A stretch of DNA of 64,000 nt from Pipra filicauda (taxonomy: Eukaryota > Chordata > Aves > Passeriformes > Pipridae), in NCBI RefSeq assembly GCF_003945595.2, contig NW_024105087.1, forward strand, positions 5,089,001-5,153,000, given 5' to 3'. The position numbers and the translations under genes are program-made. Of this stretch, positions 61,901-64,000 are shown one piece after another; the stretch's first letter is position 1; each line of letters opens with the position of its first letter. Under the pieces are notes generated by a model. The model was given only the letters and a program-made list of their open reading frames with translations. It ran no database searches and was not told the origin of the DNA.

Positions 61901-64000
61901 ATAAACTATTTTCATATTTTATTTTCCCAGAGTGGTAGAGGCTTTGAACTTTGAAGGAGTTTTATGGACTGGAAAGTATTTTTCTCCCCTGTCTCTACTT
62001 AAATCCCGGCCTTGAATTTATGAGGTTTGCAAACCTTATCAAAAGTCAGTCATATGAGTGGGAAATTAGTTGTTATCTTGGGTGGAGCAAAGAATGGGGA
62101 CTTGTTTCCTTGGAGGGCCTTGGCTCAGGTAAGTGAAGACAGAGTTCTGTGAGAGAGCTGAGAAGATGCTCTCTTTTCCCCATGGCTGGTGTTGCTGGAG
62201 AGCTGCAGATCTCCTTATGGAGCCCAGCATATGAGGCACAACCTCGAAACAACAACAAAAGTACCAAACAAAGAACTTGCAAGTCAAGAAGTTGATTTAT
62301 TTCTTATACAAGATGATAAAAACTCGCTGAGGTGTTACAGATGAGAACTATGTTCATGAAAACTTTCTTCCTTTCAAAAGGACTGCTAATATTAACGTTT
62401 TTCCAGTGCTCTGTGGTTTTAATTGAAAATTGTTTGGTTTTGTCAAACCAAGATGACAGTTCTTCCTACCTGAAAAACTTTCAGCAAATGCAAACTTCTG
62501 ATAATTGTTTAACAAATCCAAACTCTGTTCTTCCTCATCCCTTCCAGAAAACTCAGCAAAAGCAGAGATCTATTTTAAACCTGTCGTATGGGCACAAATA
62601 AGATGGGTCTTACTTTGCATTTCTTTTCTTTCTGCACCCTTCAGAGTCCTGTCACCTCAGCCTACCACTCTAGTTTCATGTGGCAGCTTGCTTTGATGAT
62701 GATACCACAGGGTCATTGTAGTAAATCTGGAGGGAGTTATAAGGGCCCAGTGGGGAAGGCAGACCTTGTTTCCCTTGGAGCGGTGGACACACTGTAGGTG
62801 GCTCCCAAGCTGCGCTGTCTTTCTGCTCTCTGCTTCTGAGCACTGTTAGCCCATTCTCCATTTAGAGCCATTTACTTCAGATTTTGATTTTGGCTTTGTC
62901 TTCCCACTTCTTGCTGACCTTTTCCTTGTCTCCACTTGACTTGGCTTAATATACCCAGCATGACTTTTCTCTTTGTTTCTCCTGTTCTTCACCTCTGTGC
63001 TCCGTGCATTCTACACTCTCTCTTCCCTGCCCCTTCTGGGTGTGTGGCTTTAGCTGTACTGTGAAGCTTTCCTGTTTGTTCTCAGACTGTTCAGCTCCCT
63101 CCCTCCCTCCCCGTTTTGCACTGAACACTGATTTTGTCCAGTGTATGGAGGAGCGTCAAGGCTTCTGCCAGCCAATCCTCCTGGATCCCAGGCCAAGGTG
63201 CATCTTTCTCCTTACCCTTGGCAGGGTTTGCCCGTGGTCTCTCAGCAGGTGCTTTGGGTGTGTTGCCACTGTTGGAGCTCACACAGCAGCAGTGGTATAG
63301 AAAGGAGGTGCTCCTGCCCTGTGCTGTGGGTTCCCTTCTGACTGGAGCATGGGGGAAGCCTTTGCTGGCTCTTAGCAGTGAGTGTGTTTCTGACACAGCT
63401 CTGCCAAGCCCTGGGCTTTTACAGTCCCAGAGATGGACCCTAGACCCTGGGTGTGCAGCCAGCTCTGCACTTCCCCAGGTTTAAAGGTGCTCAGTCTGCT
63501 TGGGAGGTTTGCTCTGGGACTGGGTCTCAGCTGTTCAGCTTCAGTGTTACCTGCTGCTTTGGGGGTTTGGATAGTCTTGGCATTTTGAATTGCTCTTGGA
63601 AAAATTGTGTCATGACTGTGGATGTCTGAAATGTTCCCTGCTGCTCCTGCTGTGGGGCCAGCCCAGGTTATGCGAGGTGTTTCTGGCAGAGCCACGTCTC
63701 CAGAGGCCTAGCCCCATTCACCCCAGCTGTCATTCCCACCACGGTAACCGTGTCCTTTTCTTTCCCCGTCTTTTTTTTTTTTCTTTCTTGCCTTGTATCG
63801 CCGGCAGGTATTACAAGAGTTCGGTCGTGCTGATGTGCTTTGTGATCCCCACCTTTGTGCCGTGGTACCTCTGGGGCGAGAGCCTGTGGAACGCCTACTT
63901 CCTCGCCTCCATCCTGCGGTACACCATCTCCCTCAACGTCACCTGGCTGGTGAACAGCGCCGCCCACATGTACGGCAACCGCCCCTACGACAAGTACATC
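34819..64000 (+). CDS. SCD5: SCD5, stearoyl-CoA desaturase 5, 5' part (4 exons in window; gene span)
   Basis: Delta-9 desaturase of the ER membrane: it introduces the cis double bond into palmitoyl- and stearoyl-CoA using oxygen, cytochrome b5 and a di-iron centre. Coding joins 34819-34987, 55657-55787, 60096-60301 and 63808-64000 (cut by the window); 233 residues are seen of roughly 310 expected. Iron ligands visible are HRLWSH (H73, H78), HRVHH (H110, H113, H114), and N218/H222 of NSAAH. The HNYHH box should lie to the right. Hydrophobic spans fit TM1 (about 29-47), TM2 (52-72), TM3 (174-191) and TM4 (199-221). SETDADPHNARRG and KGRKLD match SCD5 better than SCD by recall, and synteny with SEC31A agrees. 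An in-frame TAG 18 nt upstream and a strong Kozak context (G at -3 and +4) support the start. The N-terminus is about 20 residues shorter than in human SCD5. Confidence 0.95.
35234..35262. repeat. C-rich tract
   Basis: A run of C broken only by TCCAA and one A, early in SCD5 intron 1. It can form a G-quadruplex on the other strand. Confidence 0.85.
35421..35431. repeat. poly(G) run
   Basis: Eleven consecutive G residues followed by TGTG, in SCD5 intron 1. Confidence 0.85.
40967..41133 (-). mobile_element. CR1-type LINE, truncated 3' end
   Basis: Begins tcacagaatcac and continues with the signature words of avian CR1 read from the 3' end: ttgggctggaaaagac, ccaagtccaccactaaacca, tccctaagtgccacatctac, cctccagggatggtga and ccctgggcagcctgtt. 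The element lies on the minus strand and is strongly 5'-truncated, as most CR1 copies are. The subfamily cannot be fixed by eye. Confidence 0.9.
43514..43585. repeat. degenerate minisatellite, about 4 units
   Basis: Four imperfect units of 16-21 bp built on gtagaaaata/ggact (for example gtgtagaaaacaggact and gtgtggaaaataggact). The divergence between units suggests an old array. Confidence 0.6.
45665..45680. repeat. (TC)8 microsatellite
   Basis: Eight TC dinucleotides in SCD5 intron 1. Confidence 0.85.
49720..50245 (-). mobile_element. old CR1-like LINE remnant
   Basis: Contains diverged words typical of internal CR1 read on the minus strand: ttttctggaaatccagcca, tttagcatcatccgcagttg and aggtcattaataaggatgtt followed by gaataaa. 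Spacing between them is compatible with one element. No clear ends are visible. L3-type elements share these words, so the clade is open. Confidence 0.5.
55657..55787 (+). CDS. SCD5: SCD5 exon 2, first histidine box
   Basis: Encodes (A)YFCFLMTALGVTAGAHRLW, then SHRSYKAKLPLRIF and ends ANSMAFQ. HRLWSH is the HX4H box of membrane desaturases. Borders are cttgcag|cgtatt and cag|gtgggg. 131 nt, entering in phase 1 and leaving in phase 0. Confidence 0.97.
55788..60095 (+). other. SCD5 intron 2 (4.3 kb)
   Basis: No transposon, RNA gene or extra exon recognised. A stretch around 57110-57210 with GTTGCC...TACCACCACAAA, and one around 57890-57990 with a MEF2-like ctatttata, look repeat-free and could be regulatory. 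This is weak evidence. Confidence 0.5.
60096..60301 (+). CDS. SCD5: SCD5 exon 3, second histidine box
   Basis: Encodes NDIYEWSRDHRVHHKYSETD, then ADPHNARRGFFFSHIGWLFV and RKHRDVIEKGRKLD, ending FQR(K). HRVHH is the HXXHH box. Val replaces the Ala found here in human SCD and SCD5, a non-ligand position. Borders are tgtgcag|aacgac and aga aa|gtaagt. Very GC-rich third positions. Confidence 0.97.
60302..63807 (+). other. SCD5 intron 3 (3.5 kb)
   Basis: Apart from a small 8-bp tandem repeat at 61225-61248 and a T-run at 63771-63781, nothing was recognised. A pyrimidine-rich stretch precedes the acceptor at 63807. Confidence 0.6.
61225..61248. repeat. tandem repeat, 3 x tgaagaag
   Basis: Three exact 8-bp copies in SCD5 intron 3. 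Confidence 0.85.
63808..64000 (+). CDS. SCD5: SCD5 exon 4 (cut by the window end)
   Basis: Encodes (K)YYKSSVVLMCFVIPTFVPW, then YLWGESLWNAYFLASILRYT and WLVNSAAHMYGNRPYDKYI, still open at the last base. N218 and H222 in NSAAH correspond to metal-binding residues known from SCD1 structures. The acceptor is ccggcag|gtatta. The exon should continue toward the HNYHH box. Confidence 0.96.

Overview
The window is vertebrate nuclear DNA, most likely from a bird. The evidence is split genes with GT-AG introns, a CpG-rich promoter, compact introns, few interspersed repeats, and CR1-type LINE remnants as the only recognisable transposons. The order SEC31A followed by SCD5 on one strand matches the conserved neighbourhood of human 4q21 (recalled synteny, not computed). 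Species cannot be read from the sequence.

Region 1 (about 1-26,365, + strand): the 3' part of SEC31A, outer-cage subunit of the COPII coat. I placed 16 coding exons from 568 to the TGA at 25774-25776. Their phases join without conflict (2253 nt, 750 codons plus stop). They cover the end of the linker after the WD40 propeller, the alpha-solenoid (ACE1) region, the proline-rich Sec23/Sar1- and ALG-2-binding region, and the C-terminal helical domain. Two exons, 31 and 13 codons, correspond to segments that vary between human isoforms. A possible alternative terminal exon with a perfect 15-bp inverted repeat lies at 10219-10560.

Region 2 (about 26,365-34,155): intergenic sequence with no convincing gene. 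It holds a G-tract and one stretch that may be a conserved non-coding element.

Region 3 (34,156-64,000, + strand): the 5' part of SCD5, a stearoyl-CoA (delta-9) desaturase. A minisatellite of 22 units of 15 bp with higher-order structure borders the CpG-island promoter, which has a GC box and an inverted CCAAT box. Exon 1 (34819-34987) is followed by a 20.7-kb intron 1, then exons 2 and 3, and the window ends inside exon 4. Two of the three classical histidine boxes and the Asn/His pair of the NSAAH segment are present; the last box (HNYHH in the family) lies beyond the window. Intron 1 carries one clear CR1 copy and one older CR1-like remnant.

The two genes act at or from the endoplasmic reticulum: SEC31A in vesicle coat assembly, SCD5 in making monounsaturated fatty acids. 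I infer no regulatory link between them. Points most worth checking are the 13-codon microexon with its AT-rich intron, the possible intronic polyadenylation isoform, the minisatellite whose open frame ends at one TAG just upstream of and in frame with the SCD5 ATG, and the two short upstream ORFs.
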